Below, piece by piece: positions 37,334 to 46,193 of a stretch of DNA of 64,000 nucleotides; the stretch's first letter is position 1, and each line of letters opens with the position of its first letter. The notes under the pieces are model-generated. The model did not search any database. It saw only the letters and a list, made by a program, of their open reading frames with translations, and had not been told where the DNA came from. This DNA is from Streptomyces sp. col6 (GTDB lineage Bacteria; Actinomycetota; Actinomycetes; Streptomycetales; Streptomycetaceae), in contig NZ_RDBL01000006.1 of NCBI RefSeq assembly GCF_008042035.1, positions 1,659,166 to 1,723,165 on the forward strand, in the 5' to 3' direction. The position numbers and the translations under genes were made by a program.

Positions 37334-37420
37334 TCAGCAGGACGGACGACACACGCAGCCCGCATAGCGGAGCAGGTCCATATGGACCCTCCGCCACAGG
37401 CGCACATCGGTGTCGGTCAT
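37334..37420 (-). CDS. Cys-rich leader peptide upstream of cysteine dioxygenase
   Basis: A 28-codon ORF from ATG 37420, or more likely 15 codons from ATG 37381, which has GGAGGG 5 nt upstream: MDLLRYAGCVCRPSC. Three of the last seven residues are Cys. It ends 74 nt before the cysteine dioxygenase start. The RBS of that gene (GGACG, 37266-37270) can pair with CGTCC at 37284-37288 on the same strand. Cys-rich leader ORFs that sense cysteinyl-tRNA supply are known before sulfur genes in mycobacteria; the role here is inferred. Confidence 0.65.
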   Translation of the reverse strand: MTDTDVRLWRRVHMDLLRYAGCVCRPSC

Positions 37421-37452
37421 GACCCGGAGTAGACCATGCGCGCCAGCGAGGG

Positions 37453-39069
37453 TCAATTGACGTCTGCGGTCCGGTCGGCGCGCTCGGATGCCCGGGGCGC
37501 GCCGCCGCGCGCCGCCTCCGCCGCCGCGAACAGCTCCGCCGGACGCACCCCGCCGAACGCCTCGACGAGATGCCCGTCCGGCCTGACCAGCAGAACCGTG
37601 TGCGCGGAGGCTCCCGGATAGTTCTCGGCCACCAGCAGTTCCGCCTTCACCGGCAGTGCCGTCACGGCCTCCGCCAGACGGGGCATCACTCCGGCGCGCA
37701 TCCAGTGGCGCCGGTCCCATACTCCGGTTCCCGGCGCGACGAGCACCACCAGCAACTGCCCCTGGCCCAGCCGCTCCCGCAGCCGCGCCGTGGTGCCGTC
37801 GGGTGCCGTGACCCGTACATCGGCCACCGGCGCACCGGGGGGCGTACCCACCGAGGTGTGCGCCTCGGCGCGCGGGGGCGCAAGGGGGGACAGCGCGTAG
37901 GAAGGGGGCGCACCGAGGGGGCCGCAGCCCAGATGCCCGTCCATGAGCAGCGAGTCGTGCCCCCGTGCGCTCCCCGGTACGAGCGTCCGCAGACCTCCGC
38001 CGCCCCGCAGTATCGGCAGCGACTGGTCGGCCGCGCGCAGCCGCGAGGCGACGGCGGCCCGGCGCTCGGCCTGGTAGCTGTCGAGAAGCGCGCCGGACGC
38101 CCCGTGGTGCCAGGCCAGGGCCAGCTTCCACGCCAGGTTCTCGGCGTCCCGCAGCCCCTCGTCGAGCCCCTGGGTGCCCAGGGCGCCCAGCAGATGGGCG
38201 GCGTCCCCGGCCAGGAAGGACCGCTTCACCCGCCAACGGCGTGCCAGTCGGTGGTGGAGCGTGTAGACCCCGGTGTCCAGCAGCTCGTACGGGGGAGTCT
38301 CGCCGCACCAGCCGGCCAGGGTGTCCCGGACCCGCGTGACCAGCGCGTCCGGCGTGACCAGTTCCCCGCGCGCGGGCAGCAGCCAGTCCAGCCGCCACAC
38401 ATCGCCGGGCAGCGGGCGCGCGGTGACCTCGGCGCCTCCGGTGCGCCACGGCGGCGAGCGGTGCAGTACTGCCTCGCCGGGCCAGGGCAGTTCGGTGCGC
38501 AGTGCGGCCACGGCGTGCCGTTCCACCGCCGTACGCCCGGGAAACCTGATGTCGAGGAGCTTGCGCACGGTGGACCGGGCGCCGTCGCAGCCGACCAGGT
38601 AACTCCCGCGCCACCAGGTCGAACCGGGCTCCCTGGTGTGCACGGTGACGCCTGCCGGGTCCTGCTCCAGTGTGTCGATGCGGCTGGGCCCGGCCGTCTG
38701 CACCAGCTCCTGGGCGGCCACCGCGTCCCGCAGGCTCCGCACCAGAGCGTGCTGCGGTACGTGCACGGGGGCGGCCGGCATACCGCTGCCCGGGGACGGC
38801 TCCTCGCCCAGTGGCAGCTCGCGCACCAGTTGCCTGCGTCGCACGGACCGCCAGCCGGTCCAGCGCAGCCCCTCGTCCTGCAGCGCCTTGCAGCCCAGCC
38901 GCTCCAGGAAGGCCGCGGTGTCCTCGCGCAGGACGGCCGTGCGGGCGGGGCGTGTCTCGTCCTTGGCGGGGTCCTCGTCGAGCAGGACGGATGGGACGCC
39001 CTGAGCGGCGAGGGCGAGCGACAGTGCCAGGCCGACCGGCCCGGCACCGACGACGATCACCGGGTCCAC
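37453..39069 (-). CDS. FAD-dependent aromatic-type monooxygenase
   Basis: 538 residues from GTG 39069 (GGGGGAC upstream). The Rossmann motif VVGAGPVGLALSLALAAQG is at the N-terminus, the second FAD motif FLAGDAAHLLGALGTQGLDEGLRDA in the middle, and a C-terminal thioredoxin-like domain of the phenol-hydroxylase group follows (about 420-538). Members hydroxylate aromatic substrates, often in antibiotic tailoring or catabolism. The motif reads LLGALGTQGLDEGL where most members have PPFGGQGMNTG, so the substrate pocket is atypical. No pathway neighbours indicate the substrate. Confidence 0.85.
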   Translation of the reverse strand: MDPVIVVGAGPVGLALSLALAAQGVPSVLLDEDPAKDETRPARTAVLREDTAAFLERLGCKALQDEGLRWTGWRSVRRRQLVRELPLGEEPSPGSGMPAAPVHVPQHALVRSLRDAVAAQELVQTAGPSRIDTLEQDPAGVTVHTREPGSTWWRGSYLVGCDGARSTVRKLLDIRFPGRTAVERHAVAALRTELPWPGEAVLHRSPPWRTGGAEVTARPLPGDVWRLDWLLPARGELVTPDALVTRVRDTLAGWCGETPPYELLDTGVYTLHHRLARRWRVKRSFLAGDAAHLLGALGTQGLDEGLRDAENLAWKLALAWHHGASGALLDSYQAERRAAVASRLRAADQSLPILRGGGGLRTLVPGSARGHDSLLMDGHLGCGPLGAPPSYALSPLAPPRAEAHTSVGTPPGAPVADVRVTAPDGTTARLRERLGQGQLLVVLVAPGTGVWDRRHWMRAGVMPRLAEAVTALPVKAELLVAENYPGASAHTVLLVRPDGHLVEAFGGVRPAELFAAAEAARGGAPRASERADRTADVN

Positions 39070-39217
39070 GACGCGTCCCCCGTCGAGAGGCCGGTGAAAC
39101 GGAACGGAAGGTGCGCGGGCGTCGAAGGGAGTGCTGCGGCGTCGGGGACTCGGTGCGCGATCACAGAACGTATGCAACCTACTGCCGGTGCTTGCGTCAA
39201 GCGACGCCGGAACGCGG

Positions 39218-39251
39218 CGAGGGGCGGTGGCAGGTGTGCCACCGCCCCTCG
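39218..39251 (-). terminator. Terminator of the glu operon
   Basis: A 15-bp perfect stem with a GGTG loop, 22 nt beyond the gluD stop. Confidence 0.88.
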
Positions 39252-39272
39252 CGGGCGTCGTACGACGAGCCG

Positions 39273-40184
39273 TCAGGCGGCGCTTCCGTCGTCCAGCTTG
39301 AGCGACGGCGCACCGATCGTCGCCGGCTCGCCCCCCGGGCCGGTGCCCACGACCGCGCCCGTGCTCTTCTTCCCGCGCCGGAGCCACCGCTCCAGCCAGC
39401 TCGCGAAGGACGTCAGGGCGAAGTTCAGCGCGAGGTAGACCAGCGCGACGACCGTGAAGCAGGCGATCGTGTTCGACCCGTAGTTCGCGGACATCGGCCG
39501 GACCGAGGCCAGCAGCTCCGGGTAGCTGAGCACCGCGCCACCGAGGGCGGTGTCCTTCACGATGACCACGAGCTGGCTGACGATGGCCGGCAGCATCGCG
39601 GTGACCGCCTGTGGCAGCAGCACGAAGACCATCGTCTGGCCCTTGCGCATGCCGATCGCCTTGGCCGCGTCCGTCTGCCCGCGGGGGAGCGTCAGGATGC
39701 CGGCGCGCACGATCTCGGCGAGCACCGAGGCGTTGTAGAGCACCAGGCCCGTGACGACGGCGTAGAGCAGACGCGTGTCCGGTTCGAGGTCGGTGTACTC
39801 GGAGTACATCGCGTTGGCGATGATCATCAGGAGCAGCACGGGAATGGCGCGGAAGAACTCCACGACCACGCCGCCCGGCCCGCGCACCCAGCGGTGGTCC
39901 GAGAGCCGTCCGATGCCGAACAGTGCGCCCAGCGGCAGAGCGATGATCAGGGCGAAGAACGCCGCCTTGATCGTGTTCTGGAAGCCCGGCCAGATGAACG
40001 TCTCCCAGGCCTGAGTGCCGGTGAAGAACGGCTTCCACTTGACCCAGTCGAGTTGGTGCTTGTCGGCGAGGCCGTCGTACACCCACCACAGCACCGCCGC
40101 GGCGGCCAGCACGAAGAGGACGGTGTACAGGATGTTGCGCCGCTTGGCGCGGGGCCCCTGCGCGTCGTAGAGGACGGAACTCAT
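39273..40184 (-). CDS. gluD: Glutamate ABC transporter permease GluD
   Basis: 303 residues. A HisM-type inner-membrane permease with about 5-6 helices and the EAA loop (IGMRKGQTMVFVLLPQA). It has an N-terminal extension and a C-terminal Gly/Pro tail. The ATG overlaps the gluC stop by 4 nt. It pairs with GluC in the importer membrane core. Confidence 0.92.
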   Translation of the reverse strand: MSSVLYDAQGPRAKRRNILYTVLFVLAAAAVLWWVYDGLADKHQLDWVKWKPFFTGTQAWETFIWPGFQNTIKAAFFALIIALPLGALFGIGRLSDHRWVRGPGGVVVEFFRAIPVLLLMIIANAMYSEYTDLEPDTRLLYAVVTGLVLYNASVLAEIVRAGILTLPRGQTDAAKAIGMRKGQTMVFVLLPQAVTAMLPAIVSQLVVIVKDTALGGAVLSYPELLASVRPMSANYGSNTIACFTVVALVYLALNFALTSFASWLERWLRRGKKSTGAVVGTGPGGEPATIGAPSLKLDDGSAA

Positions 40185-40849
40185 CGCTTCACCGCCACCT
40201 TCTTGGCGACCCAGCCGAGGATGAGGCCGGTCGGGAGGGTCAGGACGATGAAGCCGAGGATGAACACACCCGAGATCAGCAGCAGCTGGGCCTCGTTCTC
40301 GATCATTTCCTTCATCAGGTACGAGGCTTCCGCGACCCCGATCGCCGCAGCGACGGTGGTGTTCTTCGTCAGCGCGATGAGCACGTTGGACAGCGGGTTG
40401 ACCACCGACCGGAACGCCTGCGGGAGCACGATCAGCCGCAGTACCTGGGTGAAGCTGAGCCCGAGTGCCCGTGCCGCCTCCGCCTGGCCGACAGGCACCG
40501 TGTTGATGCCTGAACGGAGGGCCTCGCACACGAACGACGCCGTGTAGGCGGTGAAGGCGAGCACCGCGAGCCGGAAGTTGATGACCTTGAAGTCGCCGCC
40601 GCCCCCGAGTGTGATCTGAAGGGTCTGGAAGAGGCCCAGCGAGGCGAAGACGATGATCACGGTCAGCGGAATGTTCCGGACCACATTCACGTAGACGGTC
40701 GCGAAACCGCGCATCAGGGGGACCGGGCTGACCTTCATGCCGGCCAGCAGCGTTCCCCATATGAGGGAGCCGAGGGCGGAGAACACGGTGAGCTTCACCG
40801 TGACCCAGAAGGCCCCCAGCAGGTCGTAACCATCAAGAAAGTCGAACAC
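40181..40849 (-). CDS. gluC: Glutamate ABC transporter permease GluC
   Basis: 222 residues from GTG 40849 (GGGAG upstream). About five membrane helices, with the EAA loop in ALGLSFTQVLRLIVLPQAFRSV. It overlaps gluD by 4 nt. A stem-loop in the gap after gluB may tune its expression relative to gluB. Confidence 0.92.
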   Translation of the reverse strand: MFDFLDGYDLLGAFWVTVKLTVFSALGSLIWGTLLAGMKVSPVPLMRGFATVYVNVVRNIPLTVIIVFASLGLFQTLQITLGGGGDFKVINFRLAVLAFTAYTASFVCEALRSGINTVPVGQAEAARALGLSFTQVLRLIVLPQAFRSVVNPLSNVLIALTKNTTVAAAIGVAEASYLMKEMIENEAQLLLISGVFILGFIVLTLPTGLILGWVAKKVAVKR

Positions 40850-40881
40850 GATCTCCCGCGCTTCCGCGTGTAGGAGGGCAC

Positions 40882-40910
40882 GGCGCGCCGCCGTTCAGCG
40901 GCGGCGCGCC
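40882..40910 (-). other. Intra-operon stem-loop between gluB and gluC
   Basis: A perfect 12-bp GC stem (40882-40893 with 40899-40910) and 5-nt loop, 14 nt past the gluB stop. Such structures commonly stabilise the binding-protein message and reduce read-through into the permeases. Confidence 0.75.
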
Positions 40911-40924
40911 CGGTCAGCCCTGCT

Positions 40925-41764
40925 TCACTTGACGACGTTGCCGATCTTCGGGGCCTTCTCGTTCTTGTAGCCGGCCGGACCGAAGTTCGCGTCCACGGCC
41001 TTCTGCCACGAGCCGTCCGAGACCATCTTGGTCAGCGCGTCGTTGATCTTCTTCTTGAGGTCGGCGTCGCCCTTCTTGAGGCCGATGCCGTAGTTCTCGT
41101 TGGTCATCTTGAAGCCGGCCAGCTTGAACTTGCCCTTGTTGGCGTCCTGCGAGGCGTAGCCGGCCAGGATGCTGTCATCCGTGGTCAGAGCGTCGACGGC
41201 CTTGTTCTCCAGGCCGGTCAGGCACTCGGAGTAGCCGCCGTACTCCTGCAGCTGCGCCTTCGGGGCCAGCTTGTCCTTGACGTTCTGCGCCGAGGTCGAG
41301 CCGGTGACCGAGCAGAGCTTCTTGTTGTTCAGGTCCTCGGGCTTCGTGATCGAGTTGTCGTCCGCGCGGACCAGGATGTCCTGGTGGGCGAGGAGGTACG
41401 GGCCTGCGAAGTCGACCTTCTGCAGGCGCTCGTCGTTGATCGAGTAGGAGGCGACGATGAACTTCACGTCACCACGGGAGATCGCCGTCTCGCGGTCGGC
41501 GCTCTTCGTCTCCTTGAACTCGATGTTCTTGGCGTCGTAGCCGAGTTCCTTGGCGACGTACGTGGCGACGTCGACGTCGAAGCCGGTGTACTTGCCGTTC
41601 GGCGTCTTCAGGCCGATACCCGGCTGGTCGATCTTGATCCCGATGGTGATCTTCTTGCCGCCGCCCGAAGCCGAGTCGTCCTTGTCGTCGGACCCACAGG
41701 CGGTGGCGGTCAGGGCGAGGGCGAGCACGGCGGCCGAGGCGGCGGTGACCTTACGAAGCTGCAT
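40925..41764 (-). CDS. gluB: Glutamate-binding lipoprotein GluB
   Basis: 279 residues. A signal peptide with lipobox LTATAC (lipidated Cys23) and a type-3 solute-binding domain (KITIGIKIDQPGIGLK.., GFDVDVATYVAKELGY, then the DALTTDDSILAGYA hinge). It captures glutamate at the outer face of the membrane for GluCD-GluA. Confidence 0.93.
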   Translation of the reverse strand: MQLRKVTAASAAVLALALTATACGSDDKDDSASGGGKKITIGIKIDQPGIGLKTPNGKYTGFDVDVATYVAKELGYDAKNIEFKETKSADRETAISRGDVKFIVASYSINDERLQKVDFAGPYLLAHQDILVRADDNSITKPEDLNNKKLCSVTGSTSAQNVKDKLAPKAQLQEYGGYSECLTGLENKAVDALTTDDSILAGYASQDANKGKFKLAGFKMTNENYGIGLKKGDADLKKKINDALTKMVSDGSWQKAVDANFGPAGYKNEKAPKIGNVVK

Positions 41765-41833
41765 GGTGAAATTCCCTAGAGTTGGCGCGAAGTGAGTGAT
41801 CAGCGGATACGGGAGCCGGTGCCGCGGGCTCCG

Positions 41834-42622
41834 TCAGTGGTGAAGGATCTTCGACAGGAAGTCCTTGGCCCGGTCACTGCGCGGGTTGCTGAAGAACTGG
41901 TCGGGCGTGGCCTCTTCGACGATCTTTCCGTCCGCCATGAAGACGACCCGGTTCGCCGCGGAGCGCGCGAAGCCCATCTCGTGGGTGACGACGACCATCG
42001 TCATGCCCTCGCGGGCGAGCTGCTGCATGACCTCCAGCACCTCGTTGATCATCTCCGGGTCGAGGGCCGAGGTCGGCTCGTCGAAGAGCATGACCTTCGG
42101 GTCCATCGCCAGGGCGCGGGCGATCGCCACACGCTGCTGCTGGCCGCCGGAGAGCTGGGAGGGGTACTTGTCGGCCTGGGTCCCGACGCCCACCCGGTCG
42201 AGCAGCGAACGCGCCTTGTCCTCGGCCGCCTTCTTGTCCGTCTTGCGGACCTTCAGCTGCCCGAGCATCACGTTCTCGAGGACCGTCTTGTGGGCGAACA
42301 GGTTGAACGACTGGAAGACCATGCCGACATCGGCACGCAGCCGGGCCAGCTCCTTGCCCTCAGCGGGCAGCGGCTTCCCGTCGATCGTGATCGCACCCGA
42401 GTCGATCGTCTCCAGGCGGTTGATCGTGCGGCACAGCGTGGACTTCCCGGACCCGGACGGCCCGATGACGACCACGACCTCGCCGCGGGCGATCGTCAGG
42501 TCGATGTCCTGGAGCACATGCAGCGCGCCGAAGTGCTTGTTGACGTTGCTCAGCACCACCAGATCGCCACCGGGCGCGGGTGCAGCGTCCTCGGCGCCCT
42601 TGGTCACTGAAACTCCGCTCAT
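41834..42622 (-). CDS. gluA: Glutamate ABC transporter ATPase GluA
   Basis: 262 residues. Walker [11 protein letters not shown]-loop in [10 protein letters not shown], signature [15 protein letters not shown], Walker [15 protein letters not shown] and the switch His in [10 protein letters not shown]. It is the first gene of gluABCD, divergent from gluR. The ribosome site GAGGAGGA is 17 nt before the ATG at 42622. Confidence 0.94.
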   Translation of the reverse strand: MSGVSVTKGAEDAAPAPGGDLVVLSNVNKHFGALHVLQDIDLTIARGEVVVVIGPSGSGKSTLCRTINRLETIDSGAITIDGKPLPAEGKELARLRADVGMVFQSFNLFAHKTVLENVMLGQLKVRKTDKKAAEDKARSLLDRVGVGTQADKYPSQLSGGQQQRVAIARALAMDPKVMLFDEPTSALDPEMINEVLEVMQQLAREGMTMVVVTHEMGFARSAANRVVFMADGKIVEEATPDQFFSNPRSDRAKDFLSKILHH

Positions 42623-42947
42623 CGGCTTCTTGCTCCGTCCTCCTCGGTTGGGAAGGACCCTAGTGACGCAGTGCTACCAGCGTCATTACATCTGAGCGGA
42701 AATTGAGCATAACGATCCGGCGGCAACCGGACACTCCGTGTGAACGGGACGTCACGCCTGCCGCATCGGGCGTACCGGGTGCATAACGGAAACCCGGTTA
42801 CATCGGACAGGCCCTTGACTGTCCACCCGCGATCGGCGTGGATTCCCTGGTACACCCCTACGTGAAACACCCCGGAACGGGGAAGTGACCGGGGGCGTAC
42901 GCGACCGTTCGGACCGACCGCCGACACACCACTGCCAGAGGGGGGCC
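42623..42947. promoter_or_regulatory. Divergent gluA/gluR control region
   Basis: 325 nt without a gene. TGACGC-N10-GCGTCA (42664-42685) is a perfect inverted repeat 42 nt upstream of the gluA start. Its distal arm overlaps a possible -10 (TAATGA on the minus strand), so it is a candidate GluR operator. Confidence 0.5.
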
Positions 42948-43640
42948 ATGAGACTGCTGCTCGTCGAGGACGACAACCACGTCGCCGCCGCCCTGTCCGC
43001 GATCCTCGCCCGGCACGGCTTCCAGGTGGTCCACGCCCGCAGCGGCGACGAGGCCCTGCAGGCGCTCCTGCCCACCGACACCGAGCCCTTCGGCGTCGTG
43101 CTGCTCGATCTCGGGCTGCCCGACCAGGACGGCTACGAGGTGTGCGGCAAGATCCGCAAGCGCAGTTCCGTACCGGTGATCATGGTGACCGCCCGTGCCG
43201 ACGTGCGCTCGCGCATCCACGGACTCAACCTGGGCGCCGACGACTACGTGACCAAGCCGTACGACACCGGCGAACTGCTGGCCCGTATCCATGCGGTCAG
43301 CCGGCGCAAGGCGAGCAACGAGGACACCGTGTCGACGCCCGTCGCGGCACTGCGCCTGGGGCACGTGCAGATCGAGCTGCCGACCCGCCGGGTGAGCGTC
43401 GACGGCAGCGAAGTGCAGCTCACCCGCAAGGAGTTCGATCTGCTCGCCCTGCTCGCCCAGCGGCCCGGCGTGGTCTTCCGCCGTGAACAGATCATCAGCG
43501 AGGTGTGGCGCACCAGCTGGGAGGGAACGGGGCGCACGCTGGAGGTGCACGTCGCCTCGCTCCGTTCCAAGCTGCGGCTGCCCGCACTGATCGAGACGGT
43601 GCGCGGGGTCGGCTACCGCCTCGTCTCCCCGTCCGCGTAG
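42948..43640 (+). CDS. gluR: OmpR-family response regulator GluR
   Basis: 230 residues. A receiver domain with Asp54 in VVLLDLGLPDQDG and the KPYD switch Lys, and a C-terminal winged helix (about 130-228, LTRKEFDLLALLAQRPG and TLEVHVASLRSKL). The ATG at 42948 has a GAGGGGGG ribosome site. Its position next to gluABCD matches the S. coelicolor GluR-GluK system, which controls glutamate uptake. Confidence 0.88.
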   Translation: MRLLLVEDDNHVAAALSAILARHGFQVVHARSGDEALQALLPTDTEPFGVVLLDLGLPDQDGYEVCGKIRKRSSVPVIMVTARADVRSRIHGLNLGADDYVTKPYDTGELLARIHAVSRRKASNEDTVSTPVAALRLGHVQIELPTRRVSVDGSEVQLTRKEFDLLALLAQRPGVVFRREQIISEVWRTSWEGTGRTLEVHVASLRSKLRLPALIETVRGVGYRLVSPSA

Positions 43641-43655
43641 AGGCGTACGTCCCCG

Positions 43656-45050
43656 GTGCGTACCCGGCTGCTCCCGCTGCTCATCGTCCTGATGGCGAGT
43701 GTCCTGCTCGCCCTCGGCTTCCCGCTGGCCGTCAGCGTGGCCGCCGCCGAGCAGCAGCGCGTCGTGATCGACCGCATCGACGACACGGCACGCTTCGCCG
43801 CGCTCGCCCAGTTCATCACCGAGCGCACCACCGGCTACGACGAACGGCGCCGTACCCTCCAGACCGAGCTGGAAACGTACAACTCGGTGTACGGCATCCG
43901 GGCCGGTGTCTTCTACCGCGACGACTCCGCCATGGCGAAGGCCCCGGCCTCCTGGCGGCTGCCCGCCGAGGGGGAGGGTCGTGCCGCGTTCAGCGAGGCG
44001 CTGCTCGGCCGCCGCAGCCACGACCCGCCGCAGGTCTGGCCCTGGCAGGACGGGCGCGTGGTCGTCGCCTCGCCCGTCGTGCGCGACGGCGACGTCATCG
44101 CCGTCGTCGTCATCGACTCGCCGACCGGCCAGATGCGCGGCGACACGATCCGGGGCTGGCTGCTGATCGCGGCGGGCGAGGCGGTCGCCATGCTGGTGGC
44201 CGTCGGCGCCGCGATCCGCCTCACCGGCTGGGTCCTGCTGCCGGTCAAGACGCTGGACGCGGCCGCCCACGACATCGCCAGCGGCCGGATGCGCTCCCGG
44301 GTCGCGGCGTCCGGCGGGCCCCCGGAACTCAGGCGGCTGGCCCGCTCGTTCAACGAGATGGCCGACAACGTCGAGGACGTGCTGGAGCAGCAGCGCGCCT
44401 TCGTCGCCGACGCCTCCCACCAGTTGCGCAACCCGCTGGCCGCCCTGCTCCTGCGCATCGAACTCCTCGCCCTCGAACTCCCCGAGGGCAACGAGGAGAT
44501 CGCCTCCGTGCGCACCGAGGGCCGGCGCCTCGGCCAGGTCCTCGACGACCTCCTCGACCTCGCGCTCGCCGAGCACGCCGAGAGCGACCTCCGGCTCACC
44601 GACATCGGGGCGCTCACCGCGGAACGGGTCGCGTCCTGGCGGCCGGTGGCGGAGGAGAAGGGCGTACTGCTCCGGGCCGAGGGACCGCCCGCCGTCACCG
44701 CCTGGGCGGACCCCATCGCCCTGTCCAGTGCGCTGGACGCCATCATCGACAACGCCCTCAAGTTCACCCCGGCCGGCGAGGAGGTCCGCGTCACGGTCGC
44801 CTCCGGCGGCCGGGACGTCACGGTCGTCGTCGCGGACGGCGGCCCCGGCCTCACCGAGCAGGAACTCGAACGGGTCGGCGACCGCTTCTGGCGCAGCTCC
44901 CAGCACCAGAACATCCGGGGCTCTGGCCTCGGCCTCTCCATCTCCCAGGCGCTCCTGGCGGCGGGCGGCGGCTCGCTCTCGTACGCGCGCAAGGAGCCGT
45001 ACGGACTGAGCGTGACGGTCTCCGTGCCCCGCCACGACCCGAAGAGCTGA
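43656..45050 (+). CDS. gluK: Sensor histidine kinase GluK
   Basis: 464 residues from GTG 43656, 15 nt after gluR. Two membrane helices (about 4-30 and 166-190) flank an extracytoplasmic sensor region; then HAMP, HisKA with ADASHQLRNPL (His255) and HATPase with IIDNALKFTP, VADGGPGL and RGSGLGLSIS. It senses extracellular glutamate in S. coelicolor, and the same ligand is likely here. It is convergent with the TAXI gene, 21 nt apart. Confidence 0.88.
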   Translation: MRTRLLPLLIVLMASVLLALGFPLAVSVAAAEQQRVVIDRIDDTARFAALAQFITERTTGYDERRRTLQTELETYNSVYGIRAGVFYRDDSAMAKAPASWRLPAEGEGRAAFSEALLGRRSHDPPQVWPWQDGRVVVASPVVRDGDVIAVVVIDSPTGQMRGDTIRGWLLIAAGEAVAMLVAVGAAIRLTGWVLLPVKTLDAAAHDIASGRMRSRVAASGGPPELRRLARSFNEMADNVEDVLEQQRAFVADASHQLRNPLAALLLRIELLALELPEGNEEIASVRTEGRRLGQVLDDLLDLALAEHAESDLRLTDIGALTAERVASWRPVAEEKGVLLRAEGPPAVTAWADPIALSSALDAIIDNALKFTPAGEEVRVTVASGGRDVTVVVADGGPGLTEQELERVGDRFWRSSQHQNIRGSGLGLSISQALLAAGGGSLSYARKEPYGLSVTVSVPRHDPKS

Positions 45051-45071
45051 AGCGCGCCCCCAGTTGTCGCC

Positions 45072-46070
45072 CTACGGCTTGACCGAGCGGTAGTAGCGTT
45101 TCGCCCCTTCGTGCAGCGGGAGCGGGTCCGTGTAGATGGCCGTGCGCAGGTCCACGAGCTGCGCCGCGTGCACCTCGCGCCCGATGCGGTCGCGGCTGTC
45201 GATCACGGTCCGGGTGAACGCCTCGGTCATCGCCGCATCCGTGCGGTCCGTGGTGACCAGCACATTGGCGACCGCCACCGTGGGGACGGCCTGGCCCTGC
45301 TGCGCGTTGCGGTAGGCGTCGGCGGGCATCACGGCCGAGCGGTAGTAGCGCGTGGAGCCGCCCGCCGCCTGGAGCTGCTTGATCAGCGGCTCCTCCAGCG
45401 GGACCAGCCGGATCGAGAACCGGTCCGCCAGATCGGCCACCGCCGTCGTGGGCAGCCCGCCGGACCAGAAGAACGCGTCGAGCTTCCCCTCCTCCAGCAG
45501 CTTCGGCATGGTGTCGATGCCGACCGGGAACGGCGTGACGTCGTTGACGGGGTCGAGGCCGGCGGCCGTCATCAGCCGGTCGGCGACCAGCTTCACACCG
45601 GACCCCGGCTGCCCCACAGCGACCTTCCTGCCCCGCAGGTCCGCCACGCTTTGGATGTCCGAGTCCCGCTTCACGATCAGCTGTATGTAGTCGTCGTACA
45701 GCCGGACACAGCCGCGCAGCCGCTGGTAGCCGGGCTTGCGGGCGCGCAGATAGGTGGCGACGGCGTCGGTGGTGGCGATGGTGAAGTCCGCCTTGCCCGC
45801 CGCGACCCTGGCGAGGTTCTGCTGCGAGCCCTCGCTCGTCTGGAGCTTTATCGACACATGGGGCAGATCCTTGGCCAGGGCAGCCTCCAACCGCACCCCG
45901 TACCGCTGGTAGACGCCGCTGCGCACCCCGGTGCTGAACGACAGGGTGCCGGTGGGCGTCGGGTCGCCGAGGGGGAGGAACCACCACAGCAGCATCCCGA
46001 GCACGACGGTGAGGGCGGCGCCCGCCCGCAGCGAGCGACGCCGGCCGATTCGGGACAGGACCGGGAGCAT
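45072..46070 (-). CDS. TAXI-family TRAP solute-binding protein
   Basis: 332 residues. An N-terminal membrane anchor (about 15-36, [20 protein letters not shown]) followed by a TAXI/NMT1-like domain ([58 protein letters not shown]). Such proteins feed fused DctMQ membrane subunits, but none is encoded nearby, so the partner must lie elsewhere or it is a sensor. Some TAXI proteins bind glutamate or 2-oxoacids, which would fit the glu neighbourhood, but that is conjecture. Confidence 0.85.
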   Translation of the reverse strand: MLPVLSRIGRRRSLRAGAALTVVLGMLLWWFLPLGDPTPTGTLSFSTGVRSGVYQRYGVRLEAALAKDLPHVSIKLQTSEGSQQNLARVAAGKADFTIATTDAVATYLRARKPGYQRLRGCVRLYDDYIQLIVKRDSDIQSVADLRGRKVAVGQPGSGVKLVADRLMTAAGLDPVNDVTPFPVGIDTMPKLLEEGKLDAFFWSGGLPTTAVADLADRFSIRLVPLEEPLIKQLQAAGGSTRYYRSAVMPADAYRNAQQGQAVPTVAVANVLVTTDRTDAAMTEAFTRTVIDSRDRIGREVHAAQLVDLRTAIYTDPLPLHEGAKRYYRSVKP

Positions 46071-46193
46071 GGCGGCGATCCTGCCAGGTGGTTCCCCGCC
46101 GTGGCCAGGGGCGCCGGCGGATCGCCCGCCCGGTGCGGGGTACCCCACACTGCCCGAGACGGAGAGGGTCCGGGCAGCGCCTACCCTTGTCGC

